5,723 nt of DNA from Acidobacteriota bacterium. GTDB lineage: Bacteria; Acidobacteriota; Blastocatellia; RBC074. The notes under the pieces are model-generated. The model saw nothing but the letters and a program-made list of their open reading frames with translations, made no database searches and was not told the DNA's origin. A program made the position numbers and the translations under genes. Below are positions 1 through 5,723 of the stretch, piece by piece (positions within the stretch are counted from its first letter, which is position 1; each line of letters begins with the position of its first letter). The stretch spans positions 1-5,723 of the forward strand of contig JAGNMH010000397.1 in assembly GCA_017991275.1 (NCBI GenBank). Direction: 5' to 3'.

Positions 1-2722
1 GATTGGCCAACGGCGAACTTCCACCTGGAGTGACAGCGCCCGGAGCCTGAACGACTGCGCGAGCGCTGGGGACTCCGTTGACGAAAACTGTCATGAGCGC
101 AATTCCCGGCAGTAGGTTGTTATTTGTTCCCGGCAAAGTTGTTGCCGGAACCGTCAGCGAAGCGTAGCTGTTATTCGCCCATCCTTTGAAACTGCATTGG
201 GTCGAGTTCGGATCGGGCGTCAAAAAGTAGGTCTGTTCATTGTCCAACCGCATCAACTGAACAACAGGATAATTTGCGTTCGATCCGGTTGAGTTTCCGC
301 CAGCCGCTTCGCCGCCGCCCTGAAAGCGAACTCCTGTTGCGCAGACAGGGTTGCCGCTTCCGCTCCAGTTGGTTGTGACAAACGCCGGAGCGACAGTCGG
401 CACGGCGTCCAGGCCAATGTCGTAAAGTTCGACCTTGTCAGCCAGTACTTCGACTGGACTGCCGTTTGCCGCCGTCACCTGCGCTCGTCCTCCAACCACC
501 AAAACTCTGCCGCTGGGCAACAACGTGGCGGTGTGTGCGTCGCGCGGGAAAGTGATCTTCGTTGTGTCGCTGAACGGAACCGAAGCTCCTTTGGCCGGAT
601 CGTAAAGTTCCGTCGTGTCTACGTTATTGATGGAATTGCTGCCTGCGCCGCTGGCTTGAATCGTGTAACCGCCGACGATCAGCACTTTTCCGTTCGGCAA
701 CAGTGTCGCCGTGTGGCCGTCGCGTCCTGCAGGAGCGGTTGCCGAACTCCATTGCTGATTGGACGGATCGAAAAGATTGGCGCTGCCTGAAAAGCTGGAT
801 GGCGAGCCGGTAGTTGATTGTAAACCTGAAACGATCAGCACTTTGCCGTTTGGCAACAACGTCGCCGTGTGGCGGAAATGGCCGACGTGCATCTGGCTTG
901 CTTGCTGTGTCCATTTATTTGTCGCCGGATCGTAAAGCTCTGAAGTTTTTAGCGAAGCGGTCGTGTCTCCGCCAACGGCCAACACTCGACCGTCGAAAAG
1001 CAAAGTCGCCGAATGGAATCTGCGCGCCGTTGTCAAAGTTCCAGCCGTAGTCCAGGTATTTGTCGCCGGGTCGTAAATATCGCAGCCGCGAATGACGTTT
1101 GTTCCGGTCGTATTCCAGCCGCCGACAGCCAGGACTTTGCCATCGGCCAGCAGCGTAGCCGTATGGTCGGCGCGTTTGTTCGGCATGATGTTGGCGGTCA
1201 ACGACCAGGAATTTGTTGCCGGGTCGTAAACTTCGGCTGTGTCCAGCGTGCCGCTGCTGCTGGAACCGCCCGTTACCAGGACTTTGCCGTTTCGCAAAAT
1301 TGTGGCGGTGTGATCTCCACGGGCAATATTCAGATCGGCTGTTGGAGTCCAGGTGTCAGTTGCCGGATCGTAAATTTCTGAGGACTTCAATGCGCCGGTT
1401 GAATCACGTCCTCCGGCTATCAACACTTTGCCGTTGGTCAACAACGTCGCCGTGTGATCGTAACGCAAAGTGTTTGGCGAACCGGCTTGAGCCAGCCATT
1501 TGCCGACCGCCGGGTCGTGAATCTCCACGCTGCTCAACGCCGATGACAGCGGTAAGGCGGGCGCGCCGCCAACCATCAGCACGCGGGCGTTGGCCAAAAC
1601 CGTCGCCGTGTGAAAACCGCGCGCTTCGCCGAATGAACCTGCCGAAGTCCATTGTTGCGAATCCGGCGAGTAGATTTCGGCTCTGGCTGTCGCTAATCCC
1701 TGCACGCCGGAAAAACCTCCGGCGACGAACAACGAACCGTTGGGCAACAGTGAAGCGGAATGAAAAGCTCTGGCTCCTGCCATTTTTCCAGTCCCCGCCG
1801 CCCAGGAGTGACTTGGCACGTCGAAGGTTTCGGCGGTTGTCAGGGCCGAACCGCCAGCGCCTATGCCGCCTGCAACCAGAACTTTGCCGTTCGTCAACAA
1901 GGTTGCTGTGTGACCGAATCGCGCGGTCGTCATGCTTCTGGTCACTCGCCATTTGTCGGTTAGCGGGTCATAAATTTCTACGGTTGTGATTGGTTCGTTA
2001 AGCGCAGAGTAACCGCCTGCGACCATCAGCTCGCCGTTGGAAAGCAGCGTCAAACTGTGAGCGACGTGCGGGCGAATGAGTTTATTGGCTGTTTCTACCC
2101 ACTTTCCTGTTATTGGGTTGAAGTATTCGGCAGTGTCCAGCGGAGCGCCACCGTCGGTTTCTCCGCCGACGGCCAACGCAAAACCGTTGCGCGAAAGAAC
2201 GCCCCCACTGGATGCGTAAGCCAGCAAGGTTGCCGCCGCACGATTTCGAGCTTTTGTCATCGAACCGGTTTGAGTCCAGGTTCCGTTGACCGGGTCGTAA
2301 ATTTCAGCCGAGTTCAAAAAACTGCCGCTGCTTTTACCTCCGGCAACCAGCACTTTGCCGCTTTGAAGCAAAACGGCGAAATGACCTTTGCGTGCGAACT
2401 TCATTCCGATGGCTTCTGTCCAGTCGCCGGTTTTCGGATCGTAAAGAAAAACCGTGTTGGTTGCTCCGGCGTCGGAACCATCGCTGCTGCCTCCGGCGAC
2501 CAGCACTTTGCCGTTTGGTAACAACGTCGTCGTGTGTTGAACACGTGTGGCCGGCAATGACTTTCCAGCAGCCAGCGGAGCCGCAGTCGCTCCCACCGTT
2601 TTGATCTGCAATTCGCTGGCGCTTTGCAAGCGTGCGGCGATCATTCCAACAACGAGAAGAGTGAGCAGCGGAAGAGAAATTCTTAGGATTCGTTGTGAAG
2701 AGGCGATAAGGCTTAACAACAT
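1..2722 (-). CDS. Secreted kelch-repeat (galactose-oxidase-like beta-propeller) protein, 3' end cut by window
   Basis: The frame is open for 907 codons from an ATG at 2722 to the window edge, so the C-terminus is missing. The ATG is preferred because GGAG lies five bases upstream. Residues 1-36 look like a signal peptide: basic residues, a hydrophobic core around 16-30 (LPLLTLLVVGMIAA), then a small-residue site near QSAS. Residues 59 to about 773 are 14 kelch blades of roughly 48-60 residues. Their recurring pattern is R-x-x-HTATLL-x-NGKVL-x-x-GG, followed by AEIYDP-x-T-x-x-W. Residues 774 to about 893 resemble the Ig-like domain that often follows kelch propellers in bacterial secreted proteins, with motifs NYPVVQL, YFLTPDP and VFVNGVPSA and cysteines at 794 and 843. 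A Gly/Pro-rich linker begins at the edge, so another domain may follow. The fold is a binding or scaffold module; no substrate can be named. This C-terminal region has no histidine, which argues against galactose oxidase copper chemistry. It lies downstream of an Oar-like outer-membrane gene on the same strand. Confidence 0.93.
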   Translation of the reverse strand, partial: MLLSLIASSQRILRISLPLLTLLVVGMIAARLQSASELQIKTVGATAAPLAAGKSLPATRVQHTTTLLPNGKVLVAGGSSDGSDAGATNTVFLYDPKTGDWTEAIGMKFARKGHFAVLLQSGKVLVAGGKSSGSFLNSAEIYDPVNGTWTQTGSMTKARNRAAATLLAYASSGGVLSRNGFALAVGGETDGGAPLDTAEYFNPITGKWVETANKLIRPHVAHSLTLLSNGELMVAGGYSALNEPITTVEIYDPLTDKWRVTRSMTTARFGHTATLLTNGKVLVAGGIGAGGSALTTAETFDVPSHSWAAGTGKMAGARAFHSASLLPNGSLFVAGGFSGVQGLATARAEIYSPDSQQWTSAGSFGEARGFHTATVLANARVLMVGGAPALPLSSALSSVEIHDPAVGKWLAQAGSPNTLRYDHTATLLTNGKVLIAGGRDSTGALKSSEIYDPATDTWTPTADLNIARGDHTATILRNGKVLVTGGSSSSGTLDTAEVYDPATNSWSLTANIMPNKRADHTATLLADGKVLAVGGWNTTGTNVIRGCDIYDPATNTWTTAGTLTTARRFHSATLLFDGRVLAVGGDTTASLKTSELYDPATNKWTQQASQMHVGHFRHTATLLPNGKVLIVSGLQSTTGSPSSFSGSANLFDPSNQQWSSATAPAGRDGHTATLLPNGKVLIVGGYTIQASGAGSNSINNVDTTELYDPAKGASVPFSDTTKITFPRDAHTATLLPSGRVLVVGGRAQVTAANGSPVEVLADKVELYDIGLDAVPTVAPAFVTTNWSGSGNPVCATGVRFQGGGEAAGGNSTGSNANYPVVQLMRLDNEQTYFLTPDPNSTQCSFKGWANNSYASLTVPATTLPGTNNNLLPGIALMTVFVNGVPSARAVVQAPGAVTPGGSSPLAN
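413..2548 (-). repeat. Fourteen kelch blades, probably two seven-bladed propellers
   Basis: This stretch encodes residues 59-770 of the kelch protein. By eye the blades begin near residues 59, 111, 159, 217, 268, 318, 368, 420, 468, 516, 567, 615, 667 and 727. Each normally has a double glycine after a hydrophobic strand, then Y/F-D-P and a tryptophan. Deviations are visible. Blade 3 carries an inserted segment (AYASSGGVLSRNG) before its strand. Blade 12 has SG in place of GG. Blades 13 and 14 lack the usual tryptophan. Seven is the common count for kelch propellers such as galactose oxidase, so 14 suggests two consecutive propellers. That split near residue 419/420 is inference. The repetition is also visible in the DNA, where a core of about 30 bases recurs with few changes. 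Confidence 0.85.
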
Positions 2723-2727
2723 AATGG

Positions 2728-2731
2728 CTCC
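2728..2731 (-). promoter_or_regulatory. Ribosome binding site of the kelch gene
   Basis: Read on the minus strand, GGAG is followed by five bases (CCATT) and then ATG at 2722. This good Shine-Dalgarno match fixes the start of the kelch protein at the ATG directly before a signal-peptide-like sequence. The site lies only 11 bases from the edge of the long inverted repeat at 2743-2860. Confidence 0.75.
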
Positions 2732-2742
2732 AGAAAATGCAT

Positions 2743-2776
2743 GTAGTACCGCCTTCAGGCGGAATGGGGGCGTTTC
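2743..2776 (+). repeat. REP-like element, plus-oriented copy
   Basis: It has a GTAG head at 2743, the palindrome CCGCCTTCAGGCGG at 2749-2762, then GAATGGGGGCG and GTTTC. It differs from the three minus-oriented copies at the base after GTAGT (A for C) and in the segment after the palindrome. It is the most diverged of the four copies. It sits 20 bases upstream of the kelch start codon and forms the outer arm of the long hairpin. Confidence 0.7.
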
Positions 2777-2820
2777 ACTTTTTCAGAGGGGAAAACTCTT
2801 TAGCCAGGTTCCCCTGCTTA

Positions 2821-2891
2821 AAAAGAAACACGCCCCTGTTCCGCCTGAAGGCGGGGCTACGAACTAAAATTCAAGTTTCAAGCTTAGCTGC
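2821..2891 (-). pseudogene. Detached duplicate of the Oar-like gene's last eight codons (unit 1)
   Basis: The minus strand at 2891 to about 2865 reads CAG CTA AGC TTG AAA CTT GAA TTT TAG. This encodes QLSLKLEF and a stop, the same as the real C-terminus apart from a synonymous GAA and a different stop codon. No start codon or open frame leads into it. It is a tail fragment, not an expressed gene. Confidence 0.75.
2825..2860 (-). repeat. REP-like element, minus-oriented copy 1
   Basis: Read on minus it has GTAG, then CCCCGCCTTCAGGCGGAAC, then AGGGGCGTGTTTC. It belongs both to the long inverted repeat with the plus copy and to the first tandem unit. It is identical to copy 2. Confidence 0.7.
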
Positions 2892-2928
2892 AAAAGAAAC
2901 ACGCCCCTGTTCCGCCTGAAGGCGGGGC
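2892..2928 (-). terminator. Possible intrinsic terminator within the repeat array
   Basis: On minus, GCCCC (2924-2928) can pair with GGGGC (2903-2907) around an inner GCC-TTCA-GGC hairpin, and GTGTTTCTTTT follows at once. The unit at 2821-2857 repeats the same structure. The third unit keeps the palindrome but has a base change that weakens the outer stem. The T-run is interrupted and the alternative CCGCC/GGCGG stem lies further from it, so this is a weak candidate for ending Oar-like transcription before the kelch gene. Confidence 0.3.
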
Positions 2929-2931
2929 TAC
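2896..2931 (-). repeat. REP-like element, minus-oriented copy 2
   Basis: It is identical over 36 bases to the copy at 2825-2860, exactly 71 bases away. It is the middle member of the tandem array. Confidence 0.7.
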
Positions 2932-2966
2932 GAACTAAAATTCAAGTTTCAAGCTTAGCTGCAAAA

Positions 2967-3002
2967 GAAACACGCCCCTGTTCCGCCTGAAGGCGGGACT
3001 AC
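2967..3002 (-). repeat. REP-like element, minus-oriented copy 3, next to the Oar-like stop codon
   Basis: It starts four bases after the TAA stop of the Oar-like gene, with GTAGTCCCGCCTTCAGGCGG on minus. One base differs from copies 1 and 2 (GTAGT for GTAGC). This is probably the original position from which the other tandem units were copied, because here it follows the intact gene end. Confidence 0.7.
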
Positions 3003-3006
3003 GTAC

Positions 3007-5723
3007 TTAAAACTCAAGTTTCAAGCTTAGCTGCAATCGAAAGGCCGGTGTGAGTGTGTTGGCGGCTTTGCCGAAACCGGGTGCTTCCAGCCATCGGACG
3101 GGGATTCCGAAGTTGGCTCGATTGAACAGGTTGAAAAAATCTGCGCGAAAAACCAACCGGCGGCTGTTTGAAAACTGAATGGCTTTGCTGACGGCCATAT
3201 CGAAAGCCAGCAAGCCTCCTGCGCGAAAAGCGTTGCGGCCGGTGCGTCCGTCGCTGCCGGTCGGCCCCAGAAAACTGAGCAGGTTTGTGGTTTGAACCGT
3301 GATCGGCTGGCGACCGTCGCCTGTCATCGTCAATCCTTCGGTCGTGTTGATTCGGTCGGTCAGGTTGCCGTCCAGGTTCACGTCGTAAACCGTGTTGACC
3401 GTGAACGGCTGGCCGGTTTGAGCGCGACCGATGGCGGCGATTTGCAATCCGCTCAACATCCAACCCATTCCAGAAAGTTTTTCTTTCAACTTGTCCATTT
3501 CGTAAATCGCCGAAAAGGTTCCTCGCTGGCGAATGTCGAAGTTGGCGGCTGACCGTTCGCCGTTTTGGTTCAGGCTGTTTTGCGGCAGCGAAGAAGAGCC
3601 GGCAAGGTCGAAGGCTTCAGACACATCGTCGCGAGCGTTTGAAAAAACGTATGACGCCTGAAGTTGTAAACCTGCGGCAAATCGCCCGCGCATTTCCGCC
3701 TGCAATGAATCGAAGCGCGAAGCGCCTGTGGTTTTGTAAATGTTCACCGCGCCGATGTCTTTTACAGGCCTGCCGGGGCAAGGGCGCTGTTGTGCTCCCG
3801 TCAATGACGACTGTGCTAGTCCAATTGATGTCGAAGGTACGCAGACGCGGCCAAAAAAGACCGGCTCGCCAGGGATGTTGCCTTCGCCGGGAAAAGCCTG
3901 AAAGCGCGTCGGAGCGATATTATTGGCTGGCCCAAGATTCGGCGTGGTGATTTGCAACAAATTGCTCCCCTTGGTTCCGACGTAGGCCAGCGAAAAAGTC
4001 AGGTTGCGGCTGAGCTGTTGTTCAAATGCGAATGTGTATTGAAAAGCGTTTGGCAAAGTCAGTCTCGCGGCTGGCAGCGTCAAGCTGAAAGCCGGCGGGA
4101 AATTTTGATTCAAAAGTTGAATCGTTCCGGCGTTGAGCGGCAGGTTCAATTGATTGCCATTTCTGACCAGAGGAACGCCTTGCAAACTGGTAGTCGCCGG
4201 ATTGGTGAAGCTCAGCGCGACTTCTTTGTCCTGTGCAAACAAACCTCCGAAGTTCAGTGAAATAAAGGTCGGAAAAACGTTGCGCGATTGGCTGACCACC
4301 GCCCCCAGGATTTGATCGAAGAACATTCCAAAGCCCGCGCGAAAAACCGTCACCCTGTCTTTGCCAAAAAAATTCGGCGAGTAAGCAAAACTGACGCGAG
4401 GCGCAAAGTTTTGATGATCCGGCTGGAATATGTTTTTCCTGTTGGCGATGAAATTTTGAAAGCCCGGAAGCAGATTGAGCGACGAATCGCCGAAAGTCCG
4501 CTCAATGCGCCTGCTTGATTCCTGTGGCGTTGTGTTGGTTTCGTAGCGTAGCCCAAAAGCCAGGCTCAAGTTCTTTCCGATATGCCAGTCATCCTGGGCA
4601 AAGAAGTTCAGTTGATAAAATCGCAGGCTCAAATCCGCCGCCGCCTCCGCAGCAGCGTCAGGAGTGTTAGCCAGCGTCAAAAAGAAATTGCTGGGAACTC
4701 CGGTTGCAGCCAGGTCTTCGGGTTTGAACGGGCTATTGACTATCAACGAAGGCGAGCCGTTGAAGGTCACCAACGGGCGCGTGATGCGCGGCAAATTGCT
4801 GTTCAGTTCAGAGCGGCGAATGTCTCCGCCAAAAGCCAGACTGTGATCGCCGATGCGAGCGGTCAGAACGTCAGCCAACTGGTAAGTGTTGTTCACGCGG
4901 CGTTGCGGGAAGTTATAAACATCAACTCCCAGCGGACTGAAACCTGCAATTTGAACCTGACCCAGCGGCCCAAGATCGTCTTCGGTGTGAAGAGGAGTGC
5001 GATTGAAAACTTGTCGCCGGTAGGTGATCGGCGTGCCGGGTTGAGTCAGGTTTTCCGTGGAAACTCGATTCAGCAGAAACGGACGTCGCGGAAAACGATC
5101 GCTGCCAATCAGGCAGTCATTCGAGTAAGCCGCGTCGCTGACCGTGCAGGGCCGGACTTCCTGAAACTCCAGCCGCGTGCGTCCATACGAAAGCCTGACC
5201 TGGTTAAACACACGGCTGCTCAACTGGCTGTTGAAAAACACTGAGATGTTTTGCGTTCGGACTTCGGGTTTGAGCGACGAAAAAATCGCTTCGCCGGTTT
5301 TGCCTATCTGCCGCCAATCGTCCGTCACGTTGTATCTTCCGGTCAGACTTTGAGTCAGATCGCCGAGTTTGAAATTGTGATCCAGTTTGAACGAACCGAC
5401 GACCCCGCGAGCACTGGCAGGCAAAACCTGAGTGTAAGTGTTCGTGCCGTAAATGCCTGACGGATTGTTGGCGAAAGGGAAGAGGCTGAAAAAAGCGTCT
5501 CCGCTGGCGTTGGTCGGCTTGGTTCGAACCGTCACGCTGGGGTTAAAAGGATCGCGCGACAATCCGGTTGCGCCTGAACCGAAAGCTCCGCGCTGTTCGA
5601 TTGAAGGCACGATGAAGTTTTCTTCCTGGGTCGCGTTCAGGCGCTGGTTTTCGGCGGACAGGAAGTAGAAGGTTTTTTCGCGTCTGATTGGCCCGCCCAG
5701 CGTAGCTCCGAACTGTCCCAGCG
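3007..5723 (-). CDS. Oar-like TonB-dependent outer-membrane receptor, 5' end cut by window
   Basis: The frame is open from the window edge to a TAA at 3007-3009 and gives 904 visible residues. A GTG at 5610 is not the start. The 37 codons before it are in frame and read LGQFGATLGGPIRREKTFYF, the conserved end of the plug region in Oar/carboxypeptidase-regulatory-like TonB receptors. The signal peptide, the N-terminal Ig-like domain and most of the plug are therefore outside the window. The rest is a long beta-barrel with alternating strands and family-typical phrases: DDWHIGKNLSLAFGLRYE, YTFAFEQQLSRNLTFSLAYV followed by GTKGSNL, GQPFTV, and near the end FRADFFNLFNRANFGIP. The protein ends LSLKLEF, with the terminal aromatic residue of an outer-membrane assembly signal. 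Two cysteine pairs, RPC...DC (near 5150) and GRVC...RPC (near 3830), probably form loop disulfides. Members import or bind unknown, often polymer-derived, substrates with TonB energy; the ligand cannot be told here. The gene end is duplicated downstream. Confidence 0.93.
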   Translation of the reverse strand, partial: LGQFGATLGGPIRREKTFYFLSAENQRLNATQEENFIVPSIEQRGAFGSGATGLSRDPFNPSVTVRTKPTNASGDAFFSLFPFANNPSGIYGTNTYTQVLPASARGVVGSFKLDHNFKLGDLTQSLTGRYNVTDDWRQIGKTGEAIFSSLKPEVRTQNISVFFNSQLSSRVFNQVRLSYGRTRLEFQEVRPCTVSDAAYSNDCLIGSDRFPRRPFLLNRVSTENLTQPGTPITYRRQVFNRTPLHTEDDLGPLGQVQIAGFSPLGVDVYNFPQRRVNNTYQLADVLTARIGDHSLAFGGDIRRSELNSNLPRITRPLVTFNGSPSLIVNSPFKPEDLAATGVPSNFFLTLANTPDAAAEAAADLSLRFYQLNFFAQDDWHIGKNLSLAFGLRYETNTTPQESSRRIERTFGDSSLNLLPGFQNFIANRKNIFQPDHQNFAPRVSFAYSPNFFGKDRVTVFRAGFGMFFDQILGAVVSQSRNVFPTFISLNFGGLFAQDKEVALSFTNPATTSLQGVPLVRNGNQLNLPLNAGTIQLLNQNFPPAFSLTLPAARLTLPNAFQYTFAFEQQLSRNLTFSLAYVGTKGSNLLQITTPNLGPANNIAPTRFQAFPGEGNIPGEPVFFGRVCVPSTSIGLAQSSLTGAQQRPCPGRPVKDIGAVNIYKTTGASRFDSLQAEMRGRFAAGLQLQASYVFSNARDDVSEAFDLAGSSSLPQNSLNQNGERSAANFDIRQRGTFSAIYEMDKLKEKLSGMGWMLSGLQIAAIGRAQTGQPFTVNTVYDVNLDGNLTDRINTTEGLTMTGDGRQPITVQTTNLLSFLGPTGSDGRTGRNAFRAGGLLAFDMAVSKAIQFSNSRRLVFRADFFNLFNRANFGIPVRWLEAPGFGKAANTLTPAFRLQLSLKLEF

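Larger units (their letters stand above)
2743..2860. repeat. REPIN/MITE-like long inverted repeat made of two opposed REP-like elements
   Basis: The left arm begins GTAGTACCGCCTTCAGGCGG on plus. The right arm, read on minus, begins GTAGCCCCGCCTTCAGGCGG. Complementarity continues inward: GGAA, a GGGGGCG/AGGGGCG block, GTTTC, a T-run paired with an A-run, and finally AGGGGAA (2787-2793) against TTCCCCT (2809-2815). A 15-base loop remains. The whole 118 bases can fold into one imperfect hairpin. A GTAG head before a GC-rich palindrome is the known hallmark of REP elements mobilised by RAYT (TnpA-REP) transposases, and two opposed REPs form a REPIN. Assignment to that class is inference, since no RAYT gene is in the window. 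A non-autonomous MITE is the alternative. Confidence 0.7.
2892..2962 (-). pseudogene. Detached duplicate of the Oar-like gene's last eight codons (unit 2)
   Basis: The tail codons lie at 2962 to about 2936 on minus and are identical to those in unit 1. The unit length of 71 is not a multiple of three, so readthrough of the real stop would not continue in the same frame into this copy. Confidence 0.75.
2821..3034. repeat. Three-unit tandem repeat (71, 71, 72 bases) containing the 3' end of the Oar-like gene
   Basis: The units are 2821-2891, 2892-2962 and 2963-3034. The first two are identical. The third differs by a few substitutions and one extra base near the stop codon. Read on minus, each unit has the codons for QLSLKLEF, a stop, a REP-like palindrome and a T-rich end (GTGTTTCTTTT). 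In the unit at 2963-3034 these codons are the real C-terminus of the Oar-like protein and end GAG TTT TAA. In the other two they read GAA TTT TAG and are cut off from any gene. The array is therefore a partial gene-tail duplication, not a purely intergenic satellite. It was probably produced by slippage, unequal recombination or REP activity. Confidence 0.92.

Noticed and set aside
1404..1952. Minus-strand open frame of 182 codons in a second frame
   Set aside because: It overlaps the kelch gene in another frame on the same strand. Its Arg/Ser-rich composition is a frame-shifted image of the kelch repeat.
1213..1989. Plus-strand open frame of 258 codons
   Set aside because: It lies opposite the kelch repeats, is rich in Arg/Pro/Leu/Cys with no family pattern, and repeats in step with the kelch blades. 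It is an antisense shadow.
2547..2919. Short plus-strand open frames over the repeat array and kelch start
   Set aside because: They run through palindromes and the antisense of the signal peptide. Their translations contain only repeat-derived sequence such as PVPPEGG.
2936..2962. A promoter with a TTGAAA -35-like box inside each tandem unit
   Set aside because: TTGAAA is present on minus, but no -10-like sequence occurs at proper spacing, and the bases are simply the duplicated LKLEF codons.
2821..3034. CRISPR array
   Set aside because: There are three units with no unique spacers. The whole 71-base period is conserved and contains coding sequence from the neighbouring gene.
4582..5244. 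Plus-strand open frame of 220 codons
   Set aside because: It is antisense to a well-supported beta-barrel coding frame, has no recognisable domain and no convincing ribosome binding site.
5608..5610. GTG as the start of the Oar-like protein
   Set aside because: The frame is open upstream to the window edge and encodes a conserved plug-region motif (FGATLGGPIRREKTFYF), so the GTG is an internal valine codon.

Overview
The window carries two large genes, both on the minus strand and both cut by a window edge. Together they fill about 95% of it. No tRNA, rRNA, CRISPR array, integrase or transposase gene is visible, and no plus-strand gene is credible. The upstream gene (5723 to 3007) is the C-terminal three quarters or so of an Oar-type TonB-dependent outer-membrane protein. 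The downstream gene (2722 to 1) is a secreted kelch-repeat protein. It has 14 kelch blades and an Ig-like C-terminal domain, and it stays open to the window edge. Oar-like receptors of this style together with secreted kelch proteins, at moderate GC by eye, are typical of Acidobacteriota, perhaps class Blastocatellia. That placement is inference from protein style and not from a marker gene.

The 284-base gap between the genes (2723-3006) is the most unusual part. It contains four copies of a REP-like palindromic element with a GTAG head. One copy points along plus, next to the kelch start codon. Three point along minus, inside a head-to-tail tandem array of 71-72 base units. The plus copy and the nearest minus copy form a 118-base long-hairpin element (2743-2860) that resembles a REPIN or a small MITE.

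Each tandem unit also carries the last eight sense codons and the stop of the Oar-like gene (QLSLKLEF plus stop), so the gene's 3' tail is present three times. The copy farthest upstream is the real gene end. The other two are detached duplicates lying between the stop codon and the next gene.

Functionally, the window suggests an outer-membrane transporter or receptor followed by a secreted beta-propeller protein on the same strand. Whether they are co-transcribed is uncertain, because the repeat hairpins could end or attenuate transcription between them. No ligand or substrate can be named from the sequence.
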